The notes: generated by a model not told the origin, from the letters alone. Counted from the stretch's first letter, positions 8,835-22,373 are shown. The stretch is 64,000 nt of DNA from Hippophae tibetana (GCA_037013495.1 CM072810.1:29045843-29109842); one strand, 5' to 3'. Translations and numbers: made by a program.

Positions 8835-11189
8835 GAATTTGTTCCAAGTTTCAGCCTCTTGCTTGATATAGAGGTCAAAATTTTTGGTCAATTTCGTAGT
8901 TCTAGATTTATTTTTTAGCTCAAATACCTATATGAGTGGTCTGCAAAATATTTCATGTTGTTTGGAAGAAGTACAACTCTAAATTCATTGAAATAATCAT
9001 TTTGGAGCTCGGATTATTTTTTTCCAAAACCCCTAAAAAGTGTTAATTCTATCGAAGAAATTTAGTAACTCTCTGGGAAAGTAGATCCCATTTCTCTTCA
9101 TTGGTATTAGAGTCATCATTTCTAACAATTGTGTCAAAAAGATTTTCGCTAAGACCACTATCCTTGATGTCTATAAAGCAAAGCTCTTTCCTTCCTCGAA
9201 AGTGGATGGCTGACATATTGGTTACAAGTGATGCAGTTTGAATACTTGCCCAAGTGATTCATTTAACAGTAAGTTCACAAGGATTTTTCATGTATTTAAG
9301 CAAGGTAACTTTTGCTTCAAAATTATAAGGTAAGCTAGTAAGGAATTTCTCAATGTACTTCTCTTTCCTAATAGATCCACCCAAATTGTACGAGTAGTTG
9401 ACAATGTATGAAAAACATGATTAGAATTTGTTCCAAGTTTCATCCTCTCTCTTGATATAGAGTTCAATATTTTTGGTCAACTTCGTAGTTCTAGATTTAT
9501 TTTGAACTCAAATACCTATATGAGTGGTCTACAAAATATTTCATGTTGTTTGGAAGAAGTACAACTCTAAATTCATTGAAATAATCATTTTGGAGCTCGG
9601 ATTATTTTTTTCTAAAACCCCTAAAAAGGGTTAATTCTATCGAAGAAATTTAGTAAGTCTCTGGGAAAGTAGATCCCATTTCTCTTCATTGGTATTAGAG
9701 TCATCATTTCTAAAAATTGTGTCAAAAATATTTTCGCTAAGACCACTATCCTTGATGTCTATAAAGCTAAGCTCTTTCCGTCCTCGAAAGTGGATGGCTG
9801 ACATATTGAATACAAGTGATGCAGTTCGAATACTTGCCCAAGTGATTCATTTAACAGTAAGTTCGCAAGGATTTTTTATGTATTTAAGCAAAGTTACTTT
9901 TGCTTGGAAATGATAAGGTAAGTTAGTAAGGAATTTCTCAATCTATTTCCCTTTCCAGATTGGTCCACCCAATTTGTAGAAGTAGTTGATAGTGTTTGAA
10001 AAACATGATTAGAATTTGTTCCAAGTTTCATCCTCTTGCTTGATATAGAGTTCAATATTTTTGGTCAACTTCGTAGTTCTAGATTTATCTTTTAGCTCAA
10101 ATACTTATATGAGTGGTCTGCAAAATATTTCATGTTGTTTGGAAGAAGTACAACTCTAACTTCATTGAAATAAACATTTTGGAGCTCGGATTATTTTTTT
10201 CTAAAACCCCTAAAAAGGGTTAATTCTATCGAAGAAATTTAGTAACTCTCTGGGAAAGTAGAACCCATTTCTCTTCATTGGTATTAGAGTCATCATTTCT
10301 AACAATTGTGTCAAAAAGATTTTCGCTAAGACCACTATCCTTGATGTCTATAAAGCAAAGCTCTTTCCTTCCTCGAAAGTGGGTGGCTGACATATTGGTT
10401 ACAAGTGATGCAGTTCGAATACTTGCCCAAGTGATTCATTTAACAGTAAGTTCACAAGGATTTTTCATGTATTTAAGCAAGGTAACTTTTGCTTGAAAAT
10501 TATAAGGTAAGCTAGTAAGGAATTTCTCAATGTACTTCTCTTTCCTAATAGATCCACCCAAATTGTACGAGTAGTTGATAATGTTTGAAAAACATGATTA
10601 GAATTTGTTCCAAGTTTCAGCCTCTTGCTTGATATAGAGGTCAAAATTTTTGGTCAATTTCGTAGTTCTAGATTTATTTTTTAGCTCAAATACCTATATG
10701 AGTGGTCTGCAAAATATTTCATGTTGTTTGGAAGAAATACAACTCTAAATTCATTGAAATAATCATTTTGGAGCTCGGATTATTTTTTTCCAAAACCCCT
10801 AAAAAGGGTTAATTCTATCTAAGAAATTTAGTAACTCTCTGGGAAAGTAGATCCCATTTCTCTTCATTGGTATTAGAGTCATCATTTCTAACAATTGTGT
10901 CAAAAAGATTTTCGCTAAGACCACTATCCTTGATGTCTATAAAGCAAAGCTCTTTCCTTCCTCGAAAGTGGATGGCTGACATATTGGATACAAGTGATGC
11001 AGTTCGAATACTTGCCCAAGTGATTCATTTAACAGTAAGTTCATAAGGATTTTTCATGTATTTAAGCAAGGTAACTTTTGCTTGAAAATGATAAGGTAAG
11101 CTAGTAAGGAATTTCTCAATCTATTTCCCTTTCCAGATTGGTCCACCCAATTTGTAGAAGTAGTTGATAGTGTTTGAAAAACATGATTA
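8835..11189 (+). repeat. Mixed satellite stretch without a clear HOR
   Basis: Four monomers (8835, 9424, 10012, 10601). The first has a private AAAAAGTGTTAA where GGGTT is normal, which breaks one arm of the telomere-like hairpin. The second is a GAACTC-type monomer described separately. The third resembles the second member of the tetramer HOR (ATCTTTTAGC, GTGGGTGGC) and has a private GTAGAACCC. The fourth resembles the odd tetramer members. There are no genes or foreign sequences. Confidence 0.85.
9424..10011 (+). repeat. GAACTC-type monomer, related to the one at 28844
   Basis: The usual TTATTTTTTAGCTC is replaced by TTATTTTGAACTC, one base shorter, and GGTCTGCAAAA by GGTCTACAAAA. It also carries CTAAAAATTGTG and AAAGCTAAGCTC, a pair I find elsewhere only in the monomer at 28844. 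Private changes include GTAAGTCTC, ATTGAATACAAG and CAAAGTTACTTTTGCTTGG. The plus-strand frame is intact but has no ATG start. Confidence 0.85.
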
Positions 11190-12366
11190 GAATTTGTTCC
11201 AAGTTTCATCCTCTTGCTTGATATAGAGTTCAATATTTTTGGTCAACTTCGTAGTTCTAGATTTATTTTTTAGCTCAAATACTTATATGAGTGGTCTGCA
11301 AAATATTTCATGTTGTTTGGAAGAAGTACAACTCTAACTTCATTGAAATAAACATTTTGGAGCTCGGATTATTTTTTTCTAAAACCCCTAAAAAGGGTTA
11401 ATTCTATCGAAGAAATTTAGTAACTCTCTGGGAAAGTAGATCCCATTTCTCTTCATTGGTATTAGAGTCATCATTTCTAACAATTGTGTCAAAAAGATTT
11501 TCGCTAAGACCACTATCCTTGATGTCTATAAAGCAAAGCTCTTTCCTTCCTCGAAAGTGGATGGCTGACATATTGGTTACAAGTGATGCAGTTCGAATAC
11601 TTGCCCAAGTGATTCATTTAACAGTAAGTTCACAAGGATTTTTCATGTATTTAAGCAAGGTAACTTTTGCTTCAAAATTATAAGGTAAGCTAGTAAGGAA
11701 TTTCTCAATGTACTTCTCTTTCCTAATAGATCCACCCAAATTGTACGAGTAGTTGACAATGTTTGAAAAACATGATTAGAATTTGTTCCAAGTTTCATCC
11801 TCTGGCTTGATATAGAGTTCAATATTTTTGGTCAACTTCGTAGTTCTAGATTTATTTTTTAGCTCAAATACTTATATGAGTGGTCTGCAAAATATTTCAT
11901 GTTGTTTGGAAGAAGTACAACTCTAACTTCATTGAAATAAACATTTTGGAGCTCGGATTATTTTTTTCTAAAACCCCTAAAAAGGGTTAATTCTATCGAA
12001 GAAATTTAGTAACTCTCTGGGAAAGTTGATCCCATTTCTCTTCATTGGTATTAGAGTCATCATTTCTAACAATTGTGTCAAAAAGATTTTCGCTAAGACC
12101 ACTATCCTTGATGTCTATAAAGCAAAGCTCTTTCCTTCCTCGAAAGTGGATGGCTGACATATTGGTTACAAGTGATGCAGTTCGAATACTTGCCCAAGTG
12201 ATTCATTTAACAGTAAGTTCACAAGGATTTTTCATGTATTTAAGCAAGGTAACTTTTGCTTCAAAATTATAAGGTAAGCTAGTAAGGAATTTCTCAATGT
12301 ACTTCTCTTTCCTAATAGATCCACCCAAATTGTACGAGTAGTTGAGAATGTTTGAAAAAAATGTTA
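11190..12366 (+). repeat. Two monomers preceding the pentamer HOR and matching its last two members
   Basis: Monomers at 11190 and 11779 carry CATCCTC, GAGTTCAATA and the CTTCAAAATT ending. They correspond in position to the fourth and fifth members of the following pentamer (14133/14722 and 17076/17665). The pentamer periodicity therefore seems to begin here. The second has CTCTGGCTTG, as at 4714, and ends with GTTGAGAATG followed by a short deletion at the junction with 12367. Confidence 0.75.
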
Positions 12367-15309
12367 TAATTTGTTCCAAGTTTCATCCTCTTGCTTGATA
12401 TAGAGTTCAAAATTTTTGGTCAACTTCGTAGTTCTAGATTTATTTTTTAGCTCAAATACTTATATGAGTGGTCTGCAAAATATTTCATGTTGTTTGGAAG
12501 AAGTACAACTCTAAATTCATTGAAATAATCATTTTAGAGCTCGGATTATTTTTTTCAAAACCCCTAAAAAGGGTTAATTCTATCTAACAAATTTAGTAAC
12601 TCTCTGGGAAAGTAGATCTCATTTCTCTTCATTGGTATTAGAGTCATCATTCCTAACAATTGTGTCAAAAAGATTTTCGCTAAGACCACTATCCTTGATG
12701 TCTATAAAGCCAAGCTCTTTCCGTCCTCGAAAGTGGATGCCTGACATATTGGTTACAAGTGATGCAGTTCGAATACTTGCCCAAGTGATTCATTTAACAG
12801 TAAGTTCACAAGGATTTTTCATGTATTTAAGCAAGGTAACTTTTGCTTGAAAATGATAAGGTAAGCTAGTAAGGAATTTCTCAATGTACTTCTCTTTCCT
12901 GATAGGTCGACCCAAATTGTACGAGTAGTTGATAGTGTTTGAAAAACATGATTAGAATTTGTTCCAAGTTTCAGCCTCTTGCTTGATATAGAGGTCAAAA
13001 TTTTTGGTCAATTTCGTAGTTCTAGATTTATTTTTTAGCTCAAATACCTATATGAGTGGTCTACCAAATATTTCATGTTGTTTGGAAGAAGTACAACTCT
13101 AAATTCATTGAAATAATCATTTTAGAGTTCGTATTATGTTTTTCTACAACCCCTAAAAAAGGGCTAATTCTATCTAAGAAATTTAGTAAATCTCTGGGAA
13201 AGTAGATCCCATTCTCTTCATTGGGGTTAGAGTCATCATTTCTAACAATTGTGTCCAAAAGATCATCGCTAAGACCACTATCCTTGATGTCTATAAAGCC
13301 AAGCTCTTTCCATCCTCGAAAGTAGATGGCTGACATATTGGATACAAGTGATGCAGTTCGAATACTTGCCCAAGTGATTCATTTAACAGTAAGTTCACAA
13401 GGATTTTTCATTTATTTAAGCAAGGTAACTTTTGCTTGAAAATTATAAGGTAAGCTAGTAAGGAATTCCTCAATCTATTTCCCTTTCCAGATTGGTCCAC
13501 CCAATTTGTAGAAGTAGTTGATAGTGTTTGAAAAACATGATTAGAATTTGTTCCAAGTTTCATCCTCTTGCTTGATATAGAGTTCAATATTTTTGGTCAA
13601 CTTCGTAGTTCTAGATTTATTTTTTAGCTCAAATACTTATATGAGTGGTCTGCAAAATATTTCATGTTGTTTGGAAGAAGTACAACTCTAACTTCATTGA
13701 AATAAACATTTTGGAGCTCGGATTATTTTTTTCTAAAACCCCTAAAAAGGGTTAATTCTATCGAAGAAATTTAGTAACTCTCTGGGAAAGTAGATCCCAT
13801 TTCTCTTCATTGGTATTAGAGTCATCATTTCTAACAATTGTGTCAAAAAGATTTTCGCTAAGACCACTATCCTTGATGTCTATAAAGCAAAGCTCTTTCC
13901 TTCCTCGAAAGTGGGTGGCTGACATATTGGTTACAAGTGATGCAGTTCGAATACTTGCCCAAGTGATTCATTTAACAGTAAGTTCACAAGGATTTTTCAT
14001 GTATTTAAGCAAGGTAACTTTTGCTTGAAAATTATAAGGTAAGCTAGTAAGGAATTTCTCAATGTACTTCTCTTTCCTAATAGATCCACCCAAATTGTAC
14101 GAGTAGTTGATAATGTTTGAAAAACATGATTAGAATTTGTTCCAAGTTTCAGCCTCTTGCTTGATATAGAGGTCAAAATTTTTGGTCAATTTCGTAGTTC
14201 TACATTTATTTTTTAGCTCAAATACATATATGAGTGGTCTACAAAATATTTCATGTTGTTTGGAAGAAGTACAACTCTAACTTCATTGAAATAAACATTT
14301 TGGAGCTCGGATTATTTTTTTCTAAAACCCCTAAAAAGGGTTAATTCTATCGAAGAAATTTAGTAACTCTCTGGGAAAGTAGATCCCATTTCTCTTCATT
14401 GGTATTAGAGTCATCATTTCTAACAATTGTGTCAAAAAGATTTTCGCTAAGACCACTATCCTTGATGTCTATAAAGCAAAGCTCTTTCCTTCCTCGAAAG
14501 TGGATGGCTGACATATTGGTTACAAGTGATGCAGTTCGAATACTTGCCCAAGTGATTCATTTAACAGTAAGTTCACAAGGATTTTTCATGTATTTAAGCA
14601 AGGTAACTTTTGCTTCAAAATTATAAGGTAAGCTAGTAAGGAATTTCTCAATGTACTTCTCTTTCCTAATAGATCCACCCAAATTGTACGAGTAGTTGAC
14701 AATGTTTGAAAAACATGATTAGAATTTGTTCCAAGTTTCATCCTCTTGCTTGATATAGAGTTCAATATTTTTGGTCAACTTCGTAGTTCTAGATTTATTT
14801 TTTAGCTCAAATACTTATATGAGTGGTCTGCAAAATATTTCATGTTGTTTGGAAGAAGTACAACTCTAACTTCATTGAAATAAACATTTTGGAGCTCGGA
14901 TTATTTTTTTCTAAAACCCCTAAAAAGGGTTAATTCTATCGAAGAAATTTAGTAACTCTCTGGGAAAGTAGATCCCATTTCTCTTCATTGGTATTAGAGT
15001 CATGATTTCTAACAATTGTGTCAAAAAGATTTTCGCTAAGACCACTATCCTTGATGTCTATAAAGCAAAGCTCTTTCCTTCCTCGAAAGTGGATGGCTGA
15101 CATATTGGTTACAAGTGATGCAGTTCGAATACTTGCCCAAGTGATTCATTTAACAGTAAGTTCACAAGGATTTTTCATGTATTTAAGCAAGGTAACTTTT
15201 GCTTCAAAATTATAAGGTAAGCTAGTAAGGAATTTCTCAATGTACTTCTCTTTCCTAATAGATCCACCCAAATTGTACGAGTAGTTGAGAATGTTTGAAA
15301 AAAATGTTA
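12367..15309 (+). repeat. Pentamer HOR, copy 1 (2943 bp)
   Basis: Members start at 12367, 12955, 13544, 14133 and 14722. Markers in order: (1) AAAATGTTATAATTTG at the junction, CATTTTAGAGCTC, CTAACAAATT, AGATCTCATT and GTGGATGCC; (2) the C-type monomer with TATTATG, ACAACCCC and AAAAAAGGGC; (3) a GTGGGTGGC monomer; (4) CTACATTTA with AATACATATATG; (5) a CTTCAAAATT-ending monomer. The first two members are 588 bp, which makes the unit 2 bp shorter than five standard monomers. Confidence 0.92.
12955..13543 (+). repeat. C-type monomer 1, with 87-codon minus-strand ATG frame
   Basis: The core from about phase 115 to 385 is the distinctive C type: TTCGTATTATG, ACAACCCC, AAAAAAGGGC, CCCATTCTC (one T fewer than other monomers), GATCATCGC and GTAGATGGC. 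On the minus strand this gives an 87-codon frame from ATG at 13336 down to a stop near 13073. It begins MSAIYFRGWKEL and contains IDIKDSGLSDDLLDTIV and GIYFPRDLLNFLDR. It has no membrane segment or motif I recognise. The missing T and the change from TTAACCC to TAGCCC on the minus strand keep it open; other monomers are frameshifted or stopped. I see no promoter. It is doubtful as a gene. Confidence 0.7.
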
Positions 15310-18253
15310 TAATTTGTTCCAAGTTTCATCCTCTTGCTTGATATAGAGTTCAAAATTTTTGGTCAACTTCGTAGTTCTAGATTTATTTTTTAGCTCAAAT
15401 ACTTATATGAGTGGTCTGCAAAATATTTCAAGTTGTTTGGAAGAAGTACAACTCTAAATTCAATGAAATAATCATTTTAGAGCTCGGATTATTTTTTTCA
15501 AAACCCCTAAAAAGGGTTAATTCTATCTAACAAATTTAGTAACTCTCTGGGAAAGTAGATCTCATTTCTCTTCATTGGTATTAGAGTCATCATTCCTAAC
15601 AATTGTGTCAAAAAGATTTTCGCTAAGACCACTATCCTTGATGTCTATAAAGCCAAGCTCTTTCCGTCCTCGAAAGTGGATGCCTGACATATTGGTTACA
15701 AGTGATGCAGTTCGAATACTTGCCCAAGTGATTCATTTAACAGTAAGTTCACAAGGATTTTTCATGTATTTAAGCAAGGTAACTTTTGCTTGAAAATGAT
15801 AAGGTAAGCTAGTAAGGAATTTCTCAATGTACTTCTCTTTCCTGATAGGTCGACCCAAATTGTACGAGTAGTTGATAGTGTTTGAAAAACATGATTAGAA
15901 TTTGTTCCAAGTTTCCGCCTCTTGCTTGATATTGAGGTCAAAATTTTTGGTCAATTTCGTAGTTCTAGATTTATTTTTTAGCTCAAATACCTATATGAGT
16001 GGTCTACCAAATATTTCATGTTGTTTGGAAGAAGTACATCTCTAAATTCATTGAAATAATCATTTTAGAGTTCGTATTATGTTTTTCTACAACCCCTAAA
16101 AAAGGGCTAATTCTATCTAAGAAATTTAGTAAATCTCTGGGAAAGTAGATCCCATTCTCTTCATTGGGGTTAGAGTCATCATTTCTAACAATTGTGTCCA
16201 AAAGATCATCGCTAAGACCACTATCCTTGATGTCTATAAAGCCAAGCTCTTTCCATCCTCGAAAGTAGATGGCTGACATATTGGATACAAGTGATGCAGT
16301 TCGAATACTTGCCCAAGTGATTCATTTAACAGTAAGTTCACAAGGATTTTTCATGTATTTAAGCAAGGTAACTTTTGCTTGAAAATTATAAGGTAAGCTA
16401 GTAAGGAATTTCTCAAACTATTTCCCTTTCCAGATTGGTCCACCCAATTTGTAGAAGTAGTTGATAGTGTTTGAAAAACATGATTAGAATTTGTTCCAAG
16501 TTTCATCCTCTTGCTTGATATAGAGTTCAATATTTTTGGTCAACTTCGTAGTTCTAGATTTATTTTTTAGCTCAAATACTTATATGAGTGGTCTGCAAAA
16601 TATTTCATGTTGTTTGGAAGAAGTACAACTCTAACTTCATTGAAATAAACATTTTGGAGCTCGGATTATTTTTTTCTAAAACCCCTAAAAAGGGTTAATT
16701 CTATCGAAGAAATTTAGTAACTCTCTGGGAAAGTAGATCCCATTTCTCTTCATTGGTATTAGAGTCATCATTTCTAACAATTGTGTCAAAAAGATTTTCG
16801 CCAAGACCACTATCCTTGATGTCTATAAAGCAAAGCTCTTTCCTTCCTCGAAAGTGGGTGGCTGACATATTGGTTACAAGTGATGCAGTTCGAATACTTG
16901 CCCAAGTGATTCATTTAACAGTAAGTTCACAAGGATTTTTCATGTATTTAAGCAAGGTAACTTTTGCTTGAAAATTATAAGGTAAGCTAGTAAGGAATTT
17001 CTCAATGTACTTCTCTTTCCTAATAGATCCACCCAAATTGTACGAGTAGTTGATAATGTTTGAAAAACATGATTAGAATTTGTTCCAAGTTTCAGCCTCT
17101 TGCTTGATATATAGGTCAAAATTTTTGGTCAATTTCGTAGTTCTACATTTATTTTTTAGCTCAAATACATATATGAGTGGTCTGCAAAATATTTCATGTT
17201 GTTTGGAAGAAGTACAACTCTAAATTCATTGAAATAATCATTTTGGAGCTCGGATTATTTTTTTCCAAAACCCCTAAAAAGGGTTAATTCTATCTAAGAA
17301 ATTTAGTAACTCTCTAGGAAAGTAGATCCCATTTCTCTTCATTGGTATTAGAGTCATCATTTCTAACAATTGTGTCAAAAATATTTTCGCTAAGACCACT
17401 ATCCTTGATGTCTATAAAGCAAAGCTCTTTCCTTCCTCGAAAGTGGATGGCTGACATATTGGTTACAAGTGATGCAGTTCGAATACTTGCCCAAGTGATT
17501 CATTTAACAGTAAGTTCACAAGGATTTTTCATGTATTTAAGCAAGGTAACTTTTGCTTGAAAATTATAAGGTAAGCTAGTAAGGAATTTCTCAATCTATT
17601 TCCCTTTCCAGATTGGTCCACCCAATTTGTAGAAGTAGTTGATAGTGTTTGAAAAACATGATTAGAATTTGTTCCAAGTTTCATCCTTTTGCTTGATATA
17701 GAGTTCAATATTTTTGGTCAACTTCGTAGTTCTAGATTTATTTTTTAGCTCAAATACTTATATGAGTGGTCTGCAAAATATTTCATGTTGTTTGGAAGAA
17801 GTACAACTCTAACTTCATTGAAATAAACATTTTGGAGCTCGGATTATTTTTTTCTAAAACCCCTAAAAAGGGTTAATTCTATCGAAGAAATTTAGTAACT
17901 CTCTGGGAAAGTAGATCCCATTTCTCTTCATTGGTATTAGAGTCATCATTTCTAACAATTGTGTCAAAAATATTTTCGCTAAGACCACTATCCTTGATGT
18001 CTATAAAGCAAAGCTCTTTCCTTCCTCGAAAGTGGATGGCTGACATATTGGTTACAAGTGATGCAGTTCGAATACTTGCCCAAGTGATTCATTTAACAGT
18101 AAGTTCACAAGGATTTTTCATGTATTTAAGCAAGGTAACTTTTGCTTCAAAATTATAAGGTAAGCTAGTAAGGAATTTCTCAATGTACTTCTCTTTCCTA
18201 ATAGATCCACCCAAATTGTAAGAGTAGTTGACAATGTTTGAAAAACATGATTA
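15310..18253 (+). repeat. Pentamer HOR, copy 2 (2944 bp)
   Basis: All five marker monomers of copy 1 recur in order at an offset of 2943 bp. Differences are scattered substitutions: TTTCAAGTTG near 15430, TTTCCGCC and GATATTGAGG near 15915-15935, GTACATCTC near 16037, TTCGCCAAG near 16800, and a changed frame KIFSL in the last two members through AAAATATTTTCG. The fourth member here has GTCTGCAAAAT where copy 1 has GTCTACAAAAT. Confidence 0.92.
15898..16486 (+). repeat. C-type monomer 2 (minus-strand frame 16016-16279)
   Basis: This is the pentamer counterpart of the monomer at 12955. The 87-codon minus-strand frame is intact and differs by one residue near its end (EMYFF where copy 1 has ELYFF, from GTACATCTC). 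It ends with CTCAAACTATTTCCC, a private change of the terminal block. Confidence 0.7.
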
Positions 18254-19430
18254 GAATTTGTTCCAAGTTTCATCCTCTTGCTTGATATAGAGTTCAAAAT
18301 TTTTGGTCAACTTCGTAGTTCTAGATTTATTTTTTAGCTCAAATACTTATATGAGTGGTCTGCAAAATATTTCTTGTTGTTTGGAAGAAGTACAACTCTA
18401 AATTCATTGAAATAATCATTTTAGAGCTCGGATTATTTTTTTCAAAACCCCTAAAAAGGGTTAATTCTATCTAACAAATTTAGTAACTCTCTGGGAAAGT
18501 AGATCTCGTTTCTCTTCATTGGTATTAGAGTCATCATTCCTAACAATTGTGTCAAAAAGATTTTCGCTAAGACCACTATCCTTGATGTCTATAAAGCCAA
18601 GTTCTTTGTGTCCTCGTAAGTGGATGGCTGACATATTGGATACAAGTGATGCAGTTCAAATACTTGCCCAAGTGATTCATTTAACAGTAAGTTCACAAGG
18701 ATATTTCATGTATTTAAGCAAGGTAACTTTTGCTTGAAAATGATAAGGTAAGCTAGTAAGGAATTTTTCAATGTACTTCTCTTTCCTGATAGGTCCACCC
18801 AAATTGTACGAGTAGTTGAAAGTGTTTGAAAAACAAGATTAGAATTTGTTCCAAGTTTCAGCCTCTTGCTTGATATAGAGGTCAAACTTTTTGGTCAATT
18901 TCGTAGTTCTAGATTTATTTTTTAGCTCAAATACCTATATGAGTGGTCTACCAAATATTTCATGTTGTTTGGAAGAAGTACAACTCTAAATTCATTGAAA
19001 TAATCATTTTAGAGCTCGTATTATGTTTTTCTACAACCCCTAAAAAAGGGCTAATTCTATCTAAGAAATTTAGTAAATCTCTGGGAAAGTAGATCCCATT
19101 CTCTTCATTGGTGTTAGAGTCATCATTTCTAACAATTGTGTCCAAAAGATCATCGCTAAGACCACTATCCTTGATGTCTATAAAGGCAAGCTCTTTCCAT
19201 CCTCGAAAGTAGATGGCTGACATATTGGATACAAGTGATGCAGTTCGAATACTTGCCCAAGTGATTCATTTAAAAATAAGTGCGCAAGGATTTTTTATGT
19301 ATTTAAGCAAGGTTACGTTTGCTTGAAAATGATAAGGTAAGCTAGTAAGGAATTTCTCAATCTATTTCCCTTTCCAGATAGGTCCACCCAAATTGTAGGA
19401 GTAGTTGATAGTGTTTGAAAAACATGATTA
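18254..19430 (+). repeat. Pentamer HOR, decaying third copy (first two members only)
   Basis: Monomers at 18254 and 18842 match members 1 and 2 of the pentamer (AGAGCTC, CTAACAAATT, then the C-type monomer). They carry many private changes: AGATCTCGTT, AAGTTCTTTGTGTCC, GTTCAAATAC, AAAAATAAGTGCGC and TTACGTTTGC. The next monomer (19431) no longer fits member 3. The third copy is truncated or was overwritten by a different subtype series. Confidence 0.8.
18842..19430 (+). repeat. C-type monomer 3 (minus-strand frame 18960-19223)
   Basis: The C core is present and the 87-codon minus-strand frame is open. It differs by G to A in KELAF, P to T in DSNT, and N to S in HNTS compared with the first copy. 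The changes alter amino acids and I see no excess of silent changes, so there is no sign of protein-level constraint. The plus strand has AAAAATAAGTGCGC in place of ACAGTAAGTTCAC. Confidence 0.68.
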
Positions 19431-20018
19431 GAATTTGTTCCATGTTTCATCCTCTTGCTTGATATGGAGTTCAAAATTTTTGGTCAACTTCGTAGTTCTA
19501 GATTTATTTTTTTGCTCAAATACTTATATGAGTGGTCTGCAAAATATTTCATGTTGTTTTGAAGAAGTACAACTCTAAATTCATTGAAATAATCATTTTA
19601 GAGTTGGGATTATTTTTTTCAAATCCCCTAAAAAGGGTTAATTCTATCTAACAAATTTAGTAACTCTCTGGGAAAGTAGATCTCATTTCTCATCATTGGT
19701 ATTAGAGTCATCATTCCTAACAATTGTGTCAAAAATATTTTCGCTAAGACCACTATCCTTGATGTCTATAAAGCCAAGCTCTTTCCGTCCTCGAAAGTGG
19801 ATGCCTGACATATTGGTTACAAGTGATGCAGTTCGAATACTTGCCCAAGTGATTCATTTAACAGTAAGTTCACAAGGATTTTTCATGTATTTAAGCAAGG
19901 TAACTTTTGCTTGAAAATGATAAGGTAAGCTAGTAAGGAATTTCTCAATGTGCTTCTCTTTCCTGATAGGTCCACCCAAATTGTACGAGTAGTTGATAGT
20001 GCTTGAAAAACAAGATTA

Positions 20019-20607
20019 GAATTTGTTCCAAGTTTCAGCCTCTTGCTTGATATAGAGGTCAAAATTTTTGGTCAATTTCGTAGTTCTAGATGTATTTTTT
20101 AGCTAAATTCCTATATGAGTGGTCTACCAAATATTTCATGTTGTTTGGAAGAAGTACAACTCTAAATTCATTGAAATAATCATTTTAGAGCTCGGATTAT
20201 TTTTTTCTAAAACCCCTAAAAAAGGGTTAATTCTATCTAAGAAATTTAGTAAATCTCAAGGAAAGTAGATCCCATTTCTCTACATTGGTATTAGAGTCAT
20301 CATTCCTAACAATTGTGCCAAAAAGATCTTCACTAAGACCACAATCCTTGATGTCTATAAAGGCAGGCTCTTTCCATCCTCGAAAGTGCATGGCTGACAT
20401 ATTGGTTACAAGTGATGCTGTTCGAATACTTGCCCAAGTGATTCATTTAATAGTAAGTTCACAAGGATTTTTCATGTATTTAAGCAAGGTAACTTTTGCT
20501 TGAAAATGATAAGGTAAGCTAGTTAGGAATTTCTCAATCTACTTCTCTTTCTTGATAGGTCCACCCAAATTGTACGAGTAGTTGATAATGTTTGAAAAAC
20601 ATGATTA
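20019..20607 (+). repeat. D-type (most divergent) monomer 1
   Basis: The D type carries a linked set of changes: CTCTACATTGG for CTCTTCATTGG, GTGCCAAAAAGATC, TTCACTAAGACCACAATCC, AAAGGCAGGCTC, AAGTGCATGG, GATGCTGTTCG, TTAATAGTAAG and an extra A in CCCTAAAAAAGGG. This copy also has AGCTAAATTCC and CTCAAGGAAAG. It is immediately followed by a GAACTC-type monomer, as are all four D monomers. Confidence 0.88.
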
Positions 20608-22373
20608 GAATTTATTCAAAGTTTCGTCCTCTTGCTTGATATAGAGTTCAATATTTTTGGTCAACTTCGTAGTTCTAGGTTTATTTTGAACTCAAATACC
20701 TATATGAGTGGTCTACAAAATATTTCATGTTGTTTGGAAGAAGTACAACTCTAAATTCATTGAAATAATCATTTTGGAGCTCGGATTATATTTTTTTAAA
20801 ACCCCTAAAAAGGGTTAATTCTATCGAAGAAATTTAGTAACTCTATGGGAAAGTAGATCCCATTTCTCTTCATTGGTATTAGAGTCATCATTTCTAACAA
20901 TTGTGTCAAAAATATTTTCGCTAAGACCACTATCCTTGATGTCTATAAAGCCAAGCTCTTTCCGTCCTCGAAAGTGGATGGCTGACATATTGGATACAAG
21001 TGATGCAGTTCGAATACTTGCCCAAGTGATTCATTTAACAGTAAGTTCGCAAGGATTTTTTATGTATTTAAGCAAGGTTACTTTTGCTTGAAAATGATAA
21101 GGTAAGCTAGTAAGGAATTTCTAAATCTATTTCCCTTTCCAGATTGGTCCACCCAATTTGTAGAAGTAGTTGATAGTGTTTGAAAAACATGATTAGAATT
21201 TGTTCCAAGTTTCATCCTCTTGCTTGATATAGAGTTCAATATTTTTGGTCAACTTCGTAGTTCTAGATTTATTTTTTAGCTCAAATACTTATATGAGTGG
21301 TCTGCAAAATATTTCATGTTGTTTGGAACAAGTACAACTCTAACTTCATTGAAATAAACATTTTGGAGCTCGGATTATTTTTTTCTAAAACCCCTAAAAA
21401 GGGTTAATTCTATCGAAGAAATTTAGTAACTCTCTGGGAAAGTAGATCCCATTTCTCTTCATTGGTATTAGAGTCATCATTTCTAACAATTGTGTCAAAA
21501 AGATTTTCGCTAAGACCACTATCCTTGATGTCTATAAAGCAAAGCTCTTTCCTTCCTCGAAAGTGGATGGCTGACATATTGGTTACAAGTGATGCAGTTC
21601 GAATACTTGCCCAAGTGATTCATTTAACAGTAAGTTCACAAGGATTTTTCATGTATTTAAGCAAGGTAACTTTTGCTTCAAAATTATAAGGTAAGCTAGT
21701 AAGGAATTTCTCAATGTACTTCTCTTTCCTAATAGATCCACCCAAATTGTACGAGTAGTTGATAATGTTTGAAAAACATGATTAGAATTTGTTCCAAGTT
21801 TCAGCCTCTTGCTTGATATAGAGGTCAAAATTTTTGGTCAATTTCGTAGTTCTAGATTTATTTTTTAGCTCAAATACCTATATGAGTGGTCTACCAAATA
21901 TTTCATGTTGTTTGGAAGAAGTACACCTCTAAATTCATTGAAATAATCATTTTGGAGCTCGGATTATTTTTTTCCAAAACCCCTAAAAAGGGTTAATTCT
22001 ATCTAAGAAATTTAGTAACTCTCTGGGAAAGTAGATCCCATTTCTCTTCATTGGTATTAGAGTCATTATTTCTAACAATTGTGTCAAAAAGATTTTCGCT
22101 AAGACCACTATCCTTGATGTCTATAAAGCAAAGCTCTTTCCTTCCTCGAAAGTGGATGGCTGACATATTGGTTACAAGTGATGCAGTTCGAATAATTGCC
22201 CAAGTGATTCATTTAACAGTAAGTTCACAAGGATTTTTCATGTATTTAAGCAAGGTAACTTTTGCTTGAAAATGATAAGGTAAGCTAGTAAGGAATTTCT
22301 CAATGTACTTCTCTTTCCTAATAGGTCCACCCAAATTGTACGAGTAGTTGATAATGTTTGAAAAACATGACTA

